Of a stretch of DNA of 64,000 nucleotides, positions 9,216 to 19,300 are shown piece after piece. The translations under genes and the position numbers were made by a program. Position 1 is the first letter of the stretch. Each line of letters starts with the position of its first letter. Below the pieces are notes generated by a model. It ran no database searches. It saw only the letters and a program-made list of their open reading frames with translations, and was not told where the DNA came from. The DNA is from Mercurialis annua (taxonomy: Eukaryota; Streptophyta; Magnoliopsida; Malpighiales; Euphorbiaceae). The DNA is taken from assembly GCF_937616625.2 (NCBI RefSeq), contig NC_065573.1:22121001-22185000 (forward strand), in the 5' to 3' direction.

Positions 9216-11521
9216 TTAGTGTAGCTTTTGATTGTTAACTGCTATAGGCTTGTATACCAGGAATGATGAAGTGCCTGTATAAGTTGATGCCAATGCCTTT
9301 CCAGCAGCTGAAGGCGGTGAAAATGCTAATTGAGATTGTTCAACACTATAACCCATGCAAAAGCTTCTCCTGCCAAAAATCAACAAACTAGTTCAATTTA
9401 AGCATTCCGAGAAAAATACTAAAACAGTTTAAAGCTTTCTTTTTGAACAAATGCTTCTTAAGAAGATAAAACTGGTGTGCTATCATTAACTGAATCCGCA
9501 TTGCTTTGTTGAGGGAGAAAGCTAAAATACATCACCTCATGTCAATTTGGTTATTGAGGCGTGTAGAGTGTAGGGGGTGCGCACTCAATTCAAACCGAAC
9601 AAAATTGAAAGTTAGCCAACTAGGTTTGGTTTGATTCAGTTTTTTGGTTCAGTTGCACCAAAAGTCAAACCAAACCAAACTGAATTTATCAGTTCAGTTC
9701 CGTTTATTGGTTTGACTCGGTTTTGCACACCCCTACCTAGAGCTATATGGAAGTATAACTACAAACAATCACAACAAACTCACAATAGAACCAGAAGGTT
9801 GTGAAGTTACCTCGCAGCATCAAGTAGCTGGGTGGCAATGCGTTTTCTTCTGTTAGAGGGAGTGACCCATATTGCTCTAATGCCACAAATTGCAGGCTCA
9901 GCGTCTTCTTCACAAATAATAGCTCCATTCTGGTTTCCACTCAACTCATTAAGAGAATCAACAGTGGAGACTTTCTTAGTGATTTCTCTCTGCAATATAA
10001 TTTCTCCAAATCGAAGAGTGGTTGCGTTTAATTTTGATTTCTTATTAGAGGCACTCCTCAATCTTTCATCTTCTGCGCGTGGAAGAACTTTGAATGCTTC
10101 TTTTATTGGTTCAGCAACTAAACAACCAGCAACTCTCTGAGATGAAATATATAGATACACCTGCAACAACAAGGACGAGAAAGATTGTCGACAAAGGTAA
10201 ACAACGATTCTTTCTACACTGCAAAACACAGTAAAATGATGAAATACCAAATTTAATTATAACCCACAAAGAAAATAATTACTCCCTCCGGTTGATTTAC
10301 ATTTTGGATTTGAGACGGGGGGTGTCTATACCAATACAATCAGATAAACTATTTGACTACAAGCTAAAGCCATTTAACAAGATTTCACCTATGTTGCATG
10401 AAAACTTTTCGAATTCTACATTTCAATGTTATTTTTCATTTCCGGAAACGCTCCTGAAACACTAAAACTTCATATTTATAACCTACTTTTGTCAAAAATA
10501 TAGTATTGTTGTTTCTCATTTCAACATATCGCATTCTCATGCAACATAGGATTCTACATACATGTGAGGATACTATAAATTGAACTTTCTAACTTAAGGC
10601 TTAAAGAAAATCTAAGAATCAGAAAGTTAAAGAACTGATTATAACTTAAGAATTCTATTGAAATCTTTCACCTTACAGAGCTTATGAAAAATCCATCCAC
10701 CTCCAAGCTCAATTTCCATCATACTCACTACTTCCTGAACCTATTAAAAACAGAATTAATCCGATCAACACGGTCCGGCTCAAGTTATTGCATCGAAAAC
10801 CTGTTCAAGAAATAAAAAATGCAAACCTTATTTCTCTGAGCAGAAGAGTCACAATCCGACACCAAAACAATCCGACCCCCTCCATCACAAGGCACACGAA
10901 CAACCCTTTCGTTCCGAAAACCCTAACAAAATCAACACAACAAGTAAACAATCACCAAACAAATCAGCACTTAAATGTCAAGAAATGTAATATACCTTGA
11001 ATTGAACTCCACAAGTGTAATTCTTATGAAATACTTTATGTTCTTTCTCATCTCCTTCTTCTCCCGGCGCATACTTAACTCCACATACAGAACAAGCTTT
11101 CAAATTGAAATCAGATTGACCCAAGTCCAAATAGAATTGTGCATAACTTCTTTTATTGTTTATCGCTTTGGATCTTTGCTTTACATTTAAATTCAAATCC
11201 ATTGAGACTGGTTTTGTTAACTCGTCTCCTTTGTTAGACTCAGCTCTGTTTTCCCTAACAATAAAAATTCAACAAAACTGAGACAAACCCATGAAAGGTA
11301 AAGCGTAAGAAAGAACATAATTGGAGTGAAAATGAGTACCCATTAGCTAATTTCGGAGATCTGCGGTGGTAAATGTTGAGAAATTGGTGTTGGGCTTTCT
11401 CCCAGAGAGCCAAATCGTCGGTACCGTCGTCGGAAATTTGAGGTACGGAGGTGTCTGGGTTGAGTTTTGGAGGAGGCGAAGAAGAGGAAGGTTTGAAAAA
11501 GGAGTTTATTTTGGATTGCAT
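9216..11521 (-). CDS. CTF7: Sister-chromatid cohesion N-acetyltransferase CTF7/ECO1 (ESCO family), six exons
   Basis: Minus-strand exons 11521-11340, 11254-10996, 10922-10827, 10740-10672, 10160-9811 and 9369-9216 join without a frame break to 369 aa, close to the size I recall for plant CTF7. The N-terminus starts MQSKINSFFKP, a PCNA-binding PIP box (Q-x2-I-x2-F-F). Exon 2 to 3 encodes the C2H2 finger (CSVCGVKY...EHKVFHKNY). Exons 5 and 6 hold the GNAT acetyltransferase core: RVAGCLVAEPI, CGIRAIWVTPSNRRKRIATQLLDAAR (acetyl-CoA loop) and the terminal LAFSPPSAAGKALASTYTG. ESCO enzymes acetylate SMC3 at the replication fork to lock cohesin on sister chromatids. It is convergent with NUDT. The final intron contains a small hAT-type MITE, and intron 4 has a Stowaway-like end (actccctccgg, 10282). 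E2F-like sites lie upstream. Confidence 0.93.
9571..9735. mobile_element. Small hAT-type MITE (agggg-gtg ends) in the last CTF7 intron
   Basis: Begins tagggggtgcgca and ends tgcacacccct-a, which are inverted copies. The interior is rich in aaccgaac and ggtttggtt words. Flanks share 'tagag', a possible remnant of an 8-bp target duplication. Related ends flank the elements at 20952-21356 and 44617-45213. Confidence 0.6.
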
Positions 11522-11615
11522 TTACTCAATCTAAATAATTTCGGATTTGTTCTGTTAATTTCTTTGGATTAATAAGTTTGTTTTCCGATTGATTTTTCCG
11601 GTTTGGAGTGGAATT

Positions 11616-11657
11616 TGTTTTCCGCCAATGTGTCTCGAAAATTTTGATTTTCCCGCC
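11616..11657. promoter_or_regulatory. E2F-like sites in the CTF7 promoter
   Basis: TTTTCCCGCC at 11648-11657 is a consensus E2F/DP site (TTTCCCGC), 127-136 bp upstream of the CTF7 start codon. A second near-match, TTTTCCGCC, lies at about 11618-11626. S-phase genes in plants are typically controlled by such sites, and CTF7 acts in S phase. That they are functional is inference. Confidence 0.6.
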
Positions 11658-11768
11658 TATTTTGTTTGGTGCCTGTGGCTGTTTGGTAAATTATTGGGAA
11701 CAATGGGAATGGTCCGACTAGCCTCATAAAATGCTACAGGTAAGTGGGGAAGTGCAAGAACTTGTCCC

Positions 11769-12268
11769 TTAGGGGTGAGCAAGAATCGAACCAAATCGAA
11801 AAATCGAACCGAACTGAATTTCGTTATTTGGTTTGATTTTTTGGTGAAAATGATTTGGTTTAGTTTTTATTTTAGCTAAAATTTGGTGTTCGATGTTCGG
11901 TTTGTTTTGGGTATTTTGAAAACCGAACCGACCAAAAAACCAAATTAACCGAACTTTAATATAGAATATATATATTTTAAAAATAATATACATATATACT
12001 TATATTTATATATTTTTGGTCGTTATATCTTAATTATTGTCGATAAATGAGTTAATAATTGTTATTTAAACATATATGAAAGTTTATTAGACTATAATTA
12101 TTTAATATTTCAATTCATTTTAGTATAAAAAAATAAAAAATAGTGAAATTTGGTTTTAACCGTACCGAACCGAAATTTTCGATTTGGTTTGGTTAGATTT
12201 TTCACCTCCAAACTAAAAATTCGGTTCGGTTTGAGAATTATTGAAATTTTTTGAAAAATCTTGTATTA
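11769..12268. repeat. Degenerate hAT-type repeat rich in ccgaacc/ggttcgg
   Basis: Starts ttaggggtgagcaagaatcg and continues with alternating cgaaccaaa and ttcggtttgg words, including a palindromic part near 11920-11950 and another near 12155-12235. A possible other end (gcacaccctta) lies at about 12980, beyond the nested MITE at 12269-12501. No matching target duplication was found. Confidence 0.5.
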
Positions 12269-12501
12269 GCCATGTTTGGTTCGCATGTTAAGGATTTATG
12301 ACCTAAACAAGTATGGGATAGAATAGTTATCCCTTAAGTAATCAAATAGTCATTTTTTAATTTTTGAGAGGAGTACTTATTTTACAAAATCATGAAATAG
12401 CAATTCCGTGGAGTACCTATTCCATAAACCAGAACAAAGAATTTTCATTATATACGGAATAGCTATTCCATTCCGCACCTATTATATGAACCAAACATGG
12501 C
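12269..12501. mobile_element. Tourist/Harbinger-type MITE with TTA target duplication
   Basis: The perfect terminal inverted repeat GCCATGTTTGGTTC (12269-12282) faces GAACCAAACATGGC (12488-12501), and TTA flanks both sides (12266-12268 and 12502-12504). The interior contains further inverted words (ggaatagctattcc). The size of 233 bp and the 3-bp TTA duplication fit PIF/Harbinger MITEs. It is non-coding. Confidence 0.85.
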
Positions 12502-12504
12502 TTA

Positions 12505-13129
12505 TATGACATGTATCAGCTTTCACTAATTTTAAAAATGGTATCTGTTAGCTATCACGCATCACAAAATTTTAATTGAATTACATGGTTTTGAACCACC
12601 TATATTTAATTATGGACAAAATTACTACAAAACCAAAGAGTTTGAAATCCTATAAAAAGGAAATACAAGCCTTTGTTAAGTCTTAAGAGACATCTTTAGA
12701 GAGCTAGAAACAAGAGAATTGTAAATAAGCTTTTTTATATCTTTAGAGTATTATATTCAAAAGTTCTATCAATTCTTACCTTAAAATCATTTAAATTGTA
12801 TCTTGTTTTTACAATTTTTGTATTTAACATGTGTTTTTACAATTGATAATTTGTAGCTTGTTTTACAATCTGATTTTATAAAAAACTGTAAAAAATACAT
12901 TTACAATTTAGCAATACAAGTTTTGTTCAAATTTTTTTATCAATTCAAGTAAGCTTTAAACCGAACCGACTAATGCATGCACACCCTTACATATGAGTAC
13001 TAAGGCTTAAAGCATACTCACATTTTGTTTGAATGGACCCTTTCATTTCTGTTCATCAAAATTGAGTTAATTTTTAATTTATAGATATTATATTTTTCCA
13101 TCTAAAAATATATTTATGATCTATTTGCA
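12505..13129. other. AT-rich spacer, nothing firmly recognised
   Basis: No supported gene. 'aaaccgaaccgactaatgca' followed by 'acaccctta' near 12960-12990 may be the far end of the hAT-type repeat that starts near 11769. Confidence 0.4.
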
Positions 13130-13413
13130 GCTCAGTATAGCAGATGAAGCGGGGTCTCAGTTGGCGGCTTGGACTTCGGCAAATTCTGGTCCTTCCAATT
13201 TGCGTGGTCTTCAGATTAGTAAAGAGGATGGATGGTTTGGGGCACTGGTGTAAACCAAAAGTTGGGTATGTAAAGAATAATGTAGATACTGCGGTATTTG
13301 CAGAGGGTGATAAAATCGGCATGGGTTGTGTTTTGCGAGACTGTAAGGGTACTATCATTCAGGTAAGAAGCAGCTCCATGGTAACTTCAGATATTTTAAT
13401 AGTCATCGGTGAA
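13130..13413 (+). pseudogene. LINE RNase H relic, first half
   Basis: In one frame it reads WCKPKVGYVKNNVDTAVF followed by GMGCVLRDCKGTII, the first strands of a plant LINE RNase H domain (VK.N.DAA.F and G.G.VLRD..G). The catalytic aspartate is kept in NVDTA. A frame change or stop separates the upstream LRGLQISKEDGWFGALV segment. The coding similarity stops near 13413, where a 36-bp sequence (from 13378) reappears inverted near 13754-13942. Confidence 0.65.
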
Positions 13414-13568
13414 TTCTACAAGATCATAAATATATTACTTTTTAGAATCAACAATGATATAAATTCAAATTCAAAGCAATTACAGACATAAAAAATTCAG
13501 AATAGTTAGAAAACCATTCTTGATGAAAACCATTCCTAATGACCTAACATGGAACGGGCATATTGCGC

Positions 13569-13757
13569 TCACACATACACTGTGTAATTCGCTGATCGTC
13601 TTACAAAAGAAAAAGATAAATTAAAAAATTGCTTTAATAAATCCACAAAATTTTCAATCAAGACATCCACCTCTGACAAATAGAGATTTCGCAGCTCTAA
13701 AATGACATTCATCACATTTGACTCTATCACCACATTACTGTCCTCCATGGTTTGCAT
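13569..13757 (-). pseudogene. LINE RNase H relic, second half, inverted relative to the first
   Basis: On the minus strand it reads SNVVIESNVMNVI..., LIENFVDLLKQFFNLSFSFVRRSANYTVYV. This is the C-terminal half of an RNase H domain (vviEsD...., fsfV.R.aN..A). Its reading direction converges on the first half at 13130-13413, so the two halves cannot be read together. The AH.LA motif has decayed. Confidence 0.6.
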
Positions 13758-13778
13758 CGATGACTGTTAAAATATCTG

Positions 13779-13911
13779 CCAATGTGGGCCTAGCTTAAAT
13801 GGTTAAAGCGTCTCTAAGTGCATCGAGAGGTTGTGTGTTCGAACCATGCCTCGATAACTAACAAATAACATGAGACTATAAAGAGTCGATTTCCACCTTT
13901 AATAAAAAAAA
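13779..13911 (+). mobile_element. tRNA-derived SINE with perfect 17-bp target duplication
   Basis: The 133-bp body has a polymerase III A box (tagcttaaatgg, near 13792) and B box (ggttgtgtgttcgaacc region), and ends in aaaaaaaa. The 17-bp sequence gactgttaaaatatctg flanks both sides exactly (13762-13778 and 13912-13928). A related, older copy lies at 45037-45165. It is inserted into the inverted LINE relic. Confidence 0.88.
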
Positions 13912-14299
13912 GACTGTTAAAATATCTGAAGTTACCATTTTGTGCAATCATGAAGGTTGGATGAATTTTGTTTGGTCATAAATGTTCGTATCCTATCTAC
14001 TAATTACATAAAAAAATATTATTAACATTTTTACTAGTACTTTGGTATGGAGTTTCGAAAATAGAGAAAAAAAGCAATGAAGAGCTTCTGACCCAAAAGC
14101 TAAAGAAAAAGGAGTTAATGGTTATCTCTTAAGTTCTAGGGTTTATCCCTCTCTCTCTTCTTGAGCAACATCTCCATATTAGAACCTAGCTTTAAACCTC
14201 TTCTGCTCCCTCAACCACCATCTTGATTATAGAAGTTCTTCTGCTTTTATTACAATCCAACCACCATAATTACTCCTGCCACCATCTGCTTGTCTCATC

Positions 14300-16321
14300 A
14301 TGAATACACAGCATATGAGTATTAATGACCTAACCCTACACGCAGCCAACCTTAACGTCTCAGAACCAACTTTAAACCTTGTTCAAGAAGCAGTGGAAAA
14401 TCGGTTTGTGTTGGTTGGTCAGTTCGCCGGCAAAAAGGTCTACTATGACTCCATTGTCAAAGAAACTTTACTGAAATCATGGAAAACCCACCAGGTTTTT
14501 GATATTCGCAAGGATGGAGAAGTCATTTACATCTTTTCTTTCCGAAATGTTGAGGATTACGAGAAGGTATGGGAAGGTCGACCGTGGTGCATTACTAACC
14601 ACCTGTTGGTCCTCCAACAATGGCCGGAGGATAAAGCTTTGGATGCCATTGACTTCTCCCTCTCACCCTTTTGGGTCCATGCCATGGGGTTACCTGCAAA
14701 CGAGATTAATGTCACAAATGCCAGGGCCATTGGCAGCCTATTCGAAGGGTATATAACTTCTGATGCTGAGGAAATGAGGAACGGTGCAACTTGGGGAACC
14801 CTTAGACTGAAGGTCATGGTAAACGTCAAAAACCCGCTGAGGAAAGGGTTTTATGCTCCCACGAAGAATGTCCAGAAAAAATGGATTAGCTTTATGTATG
14901 AAAGGATGCCGGATATCTGTTTTCGATGTGGCATTATCGGTCACTCTACCTATACCTGTAAAACAACGGTGGTGGTCAGCGACAATCCAGATGAACCGGG
15001 TTTTGGTACAGAAATGAGAGTGGGTTTCAAGAAAATTTCCACTGCTACTAGGAACTCCTTTTTTGGTAATCAGAGTGGAGGGGGCATTGCTGGCCCAACT
15101 GAGAACCTTACCGGGAGCTGGATTAGGCCGGCTCCACCACGGGCAACAGTTGGACATCCTTTGGTCAAGCCGGTTACCAACCCCAGAGCAGGCAGGGACC
15201 TGGCGGTCTCTAACCGCTGGGGGGAAAGGAGTAGTCAACCTTTGGTATGTTCAGAAGATAAGGTTCAGAAAGCCCCTGCGACATACGAGGTATCAGGATC
15301 ACAACCTTTCTGCAGAAGAGTTGACAAAGGGAAACGCGCCAAAGAACAAGACATGCCTTTGTTATGCTTAACTGACGATACTACAGCTGAGCAGGAAAAG
15401 GTAAGTCTACCTTTTGCCACTTTGGGCCCTGCAGGCGGGGTTTATGAAGTAATGGAGCCAAGGAAACATCACCATCCAAATATCACTCGGGCTTCTATTA
15501 AGGAAGAGCTTCTCAAAACTACCCAGCCCACGATCCACAGCCCATCTACATACCAGAAAATTCCCTTGGACCCAGCAAGGTTTGCCTCTAGCCCAAATAT
15601 TCTCTCGGAATCAAACAAAGGCTCAATTATCTGCAACAGGCAAGTCATGGAGGAATTGGGCCTTTTACACTTGGCCCTCCCAAAACCTCCAACTACAACT
15701 GAACAGCATACCAGTATCAACCCATTACCTGCAATCATTCAATCTCCACTTTCCAAAGCTGTAAGCCATGCAAATACACGTACTACTCCCCCCTCTATTC
15801 ATGATATAGGGCCCGTTATTGCTGCTATTCCCAACCTGGTGCCTCTCCAACGCCGACGCCACCTCCAACCCCTACCACCCCTGAAATCTACTCTGGTGGG
15901 AAACACATCTGATACCACAACTGTGCCTGCTGTCACAATTCTCGACGGCATTAAGGGGACACCTCCGGCTAACTTGGAAAAACAAGGTGGTCCTATAAGC
16001 CCTGAGCAGTTTGTGTTTGGAAGTTCCCATGGTGAAATACAATCTCTTCAGTCTGCTCGAGCCACAAGCAGTCATAGACTCAAAAAACTTGCCAGACAGA
16101 GCCATATCAATCCGGCTGGATCACTTGCTGAGAGAGCGCAAAGAAACAGTGGCAACAACAGGGTTAGCAACAGAAGTGAGCAGGAGGGTATCCCCCCAGC
16201 CATGGGTGCAAAGAGGGAAGGACAGGAGATGGAAGGCCAATCGTCAAAGAAAGTTTGTGTCTCTGATTTATCCAAAGCGGTGGAGGGTGCCAGCCATATT
16301 GGGCCCCAAAAGGATATATGA
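14300..16321 (+). CDS. LINE ORF1 protein: DUF4283 plus CCHC zinc knuckle, 673 aa
   Basis: ORF1 starts at ATG 14300. Residues about 30-150 form the DUF4283 domain of plant LINE ORF1 proteins (FVLVGQFAGKKVYYD, FRNVEDYEKVWEGRPWCI, FWVHAMGLP). A zf-CCHC_4 knuckle follows with Cys207, Cys210, His215 and Cys220. The remaining 450 residues are a low-complexity, proline-, serine- and basic-rich tail ending in SSKKVCVSDLSKAVEG. This protein is expected to bind the element RNA as a chaperone. Its stop TGA overlaps the ORF2 start in ATGA, which suggests termination-reinitiation or a shared transcript with coupled translation (inference). The frame is intact. Confidence 0.93.
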   Translation: MNTQHMSINDLTLHAANLNVSEPTLNLVQEAVENRFVLVGQFAGKKVYYDSIVKETLLKSWKTHQVFDIRKDGEVIYIFSFRNVEDYEKVWEGRPWCITNHLLVLQQWPEDKALDAIDFSLSPFWVHAMGLPANEINVTNARAIGSLFEGYITSDAEEMRNGATWGTLRLKVMVNVKNPLRKGFYAPTKNVQKKWISFMYERMPDICFRCGIIGHSTYTCKTTVVVSDNPDEPGFGTEMRVGFKKISTATRNSFFGNQSGGGIAGPTENLTGSWIRPAPPRATVGHPLVKPVTNPRAGRDLAVSNRWGERSSQPLVCSEDKVQKAPATYEVSGSQPFCRRVDKGKRAKEQDMPLLCLTDDTTAEQEKVSLPFATLGPAGGVYEVMEPRKHHHPNITRASIKEELLKTTQPTIHSPSTYQKIPLDPARFASSPNILSESNKGSIICNRQVMEELGLLHLALPKPPTTTEQHTSINPLPAIIQSPLSKAVSHANTRTTPPSIHDIGPVIAAIPNLVPLQRRRHLQPLPPLKSTLVGNTSDTTTVPAVTILDGIKGTPPANLEKQGGPISPEQFVFGSSHGEIQSLQSARATSSHRLKKLARQSHINPAGSLAERAQRNSGNNRVSNRSEQEGIPPAMGAKREGQEMEGQSSKKVCVSDLSKAVEGASHIGPQKDI

Positions 16322-19300
16322 AGACAATTATTTGGAATTGTCAAGGTGTGGGGAACCCCTTGACAATTCATCATCTTCAAGGGATTGTGCAATCTCATTC
16401 TCCGAGTTTGGTTTTTCTTATCGAGTCTAAAAATGCTAGTGAAAAAGTGGAAAGAGTTTTTAGAAAATGTGGCTTTAGAGAGTTCAAATGCGTTGATCCT
16501 TTGGGCATCTCGGGTGGCATAGCGCTTGCTTGGAATTCCACATGTAGTGTTAGTATAGTTAATTTTCAGAATTTCTTCTTGCATTGTATTGTAGTTGATG
16601 TAGGAACCAATGTGATGTGGAATTTTATTGGAATCTACCTTAGTGTTGCTTATGTTGATCGTGTCAATCAATTTCAGTTTCTTATCCATTATATGAACTC
16701 TATTTCGGGGCCTGTTCTGTTGGGGGGTGACTTCAACTGCATTGCTGAATCCAATGAAAAGAGGGGAGGCATCCCTTATACCTCAACCCGTATGGAAGTG
16801 TTGAAAAACTTCCTTGTTGATTCTAATCTTTATGATTTGGGTTACTTCGGCAGCCCTTACACTTGGAATAATAGGAGAAGTGGGCCGGAAAACATCCAAA
16901 TGCGGCTTGACCGATGCGTCGCAAACGAGGAATGGATGAATATATTTCCTAACAGTAAAGTTCAGCACTTGGAAGAGCTCGGGTCGGATCATAAACCGCT
17001 GTGTTTAGATTCTTCTCCTTCGGTTGAACGGAGCAAAGGTCGTTTTTCCTTTGATCAAAGGTGGGTGAGCAACCCTGAAGCTAAAGAAATCACTGTGGCA
17101 GCTTGGGCAAACAGCGACTCTCAGGCTACCAGCTCTGGTTATTTAGACCCTTTGCAGATGGTGTGCAATAAAATTAAAAATTGCCGAAATGAGCTGTTTG
17201 CTTGGTCAAGGTCTAAGAGATCAAATGCTAGACTTAAAATCCATCAACTCCATGAGAACATTGCAGCTCTCCATTCTAGAGGTTTCGACCATCATGCTAT
17301 GGAGATTAGAGCTTTGGAGAACGAGTTGACGTCGGAAGTTATTCGAGAAGAGAATTACTGGCATCAGAAATCGAGGATTAATTGGTTGCGATGCGGTGAC
17401 CGGAACACAAAGTTTTTTCACTCAAAAGTGGTTGAAAGGAGGAGGAGAAACAATATCAATCAGCTTCAAGACAAGGATGGCACCCTTTGCAATACTCGTG
17501 AGCAGATAGTAAACATCGCCTTGGATTACTTCAAGAATATCTATACTACTTCGAACCCCTCGAGAATTCAGGAAGCTACAAGGACGGTTCCATGTAAGGT
17601 TTCTCCAAGTATTAACCAGAGTCTTACTAGGGATGTTACTGAAGCGGAAATTAGGCGAGCCACATTCGATATTCAGCCAAATAAGGCCCCGGGTCAAGAT
17701 GGTATGACGGGCTTGTTCTTTCAAGCTAATTGGGATGTAGTTAAAGCGGACGTTTGCACGGCTGTCAAGGCTTTTTTTGACGGAGCTTCTCTACCCAGAA
17801 ACTTGAACCATACGACCATCACTCTTATACCGAAAGTGAAATCCCCAACGACCATGGCGGATTTACGACCAATCAGCTTATGCCCAGTGTTCTACAAGAT
17901 TATATCAAGGATTTTAACAAACCGCCTTCAACCGCATATGTCTTCCTTGGTGAGCGAACATCAAAGTGCATTCGTCAAGGGCCGTAACATTTCTGATAAT
18001 ATCCTTTTGGCACACGAATTGACACACTTTTTGAAAACGAGGAGAAGCAACTCGAAGTTCGAATTGGCTCTCAAATTAGACATGAGCAAAGCTTATGAAA
18101 GAATCGAGTGGAATTTTGTGAAGAGGGTAATGCGAAAAATGGGGTTCAACTACAAATGGATTCGATGGATTATGATTTGCATCTCTTCAGTCTCCTACTC
18201 CGTCACCCTTAATGGTACCTCACATGGGTTTATCAAACCTACAAGAGGCCTCCGCCAAGGAGACCCGCTCTCCCCTTTCTTGTTTTTGTTGTGTGCGGAT
18301 TGTTTGTCTTCTATGTTAACTCAGGCGGAAAATGATAATCATATCAGAGGTATAAAAATTGCTCGTCAAAGCCCCCAAGTCTCACATCTCTTATTTGCCG
18401 ATGATTCTCTATTGTTTTTTCAAGCAAACTTGGGCCAAGCTACTAAAATTTCTGCCCTGTTGGCCCTGTACTGCACTGCCTCCGGCCAACAAATCAATCG
18501 GCATAAATCGTCCATCTTTTTTGGGCGAAACGTTCCTGATCCCCTTAGGCAGCAACTCGGCTCTGTGTTGGAAGTGCAGAATTCTGGAGGGCAGGATAAA
18601 TACCTGGGGTTACCGGCTTTGGTTAGTAAGTCCAAGAGGGAAACTTTTAGAGAAATAAGCTTCAAAGTTCGTCAGAAAGTTAGCGGGTGGCAGGGTAACC
18701 TTCTTTCGAACGGTGGCCGGGAGGTCCTCATTAAAAGCATCGCCACGGCGGTTCCGGTTTTCTCCATGTCGTGTTTCATGTTGCCGAAGTCCGTTCATAA
18801 AGAAATCAATTCTTTGATATCCAATTTTTGGTGGGGTCAAAAAGATAAAGAACGGAGAATGCATTGGATTTCATGGACTAAGATGTGCAAACCCAAGTCG
18901 GAGGGAGGATTGGGGTTTAGGGATCTCGAGCATTTTAACCTTGCCCTCTTGGCAAAGCAAGGATGGCGCTTCATCTCACAACCCGATACGCTTCTATCTA
19001 GAGTCTTTAAAGGAAGGTACTTCCCTCATAGTTCTTTTCTTGATGCCAATCCCCGCTCTAATGGTTCGTGGGCATGGCAAAGCATTCTTCGAGGAAGGAC
19101 TATTTTATCTAAGGGTCTTCGATGGCAAGTAAGGTCGGGCGAGCAAATTTCGGTTAGGAACGACCCCTGGATTCCTAGCAGTTATCCCTTTCTTATTAAT
19201 CTTGCAACCGCTGTCCCGCCAAATATTACTAAGGTTAATGACCTTATAGATAGGAACTCAGGTACTTGGAAGGTTTCTTTGATTAATTCGGTCTTCACGG

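Noticed and set aside
9832..10140. Plus-strand open frame over CTF7 exon 5
   Set aside because: Shadow of the acetyltransferase exon.
13130..13945. Twin-priming (5' inversion) of a LINE insertion
   Set aside because: In twin-priming the inverted part precedes the 3' end in insertion order; here the halves converge in the opposite order, so a later inversion fits better.
14557..16689. Long open frames antisense or out of frame to the LINE (for example 14738-15238, 16072-16689)
   Set aside because: They are shadows of ORF1 and ORF2, which have clear domains; the antisense frames show no family resemblance.
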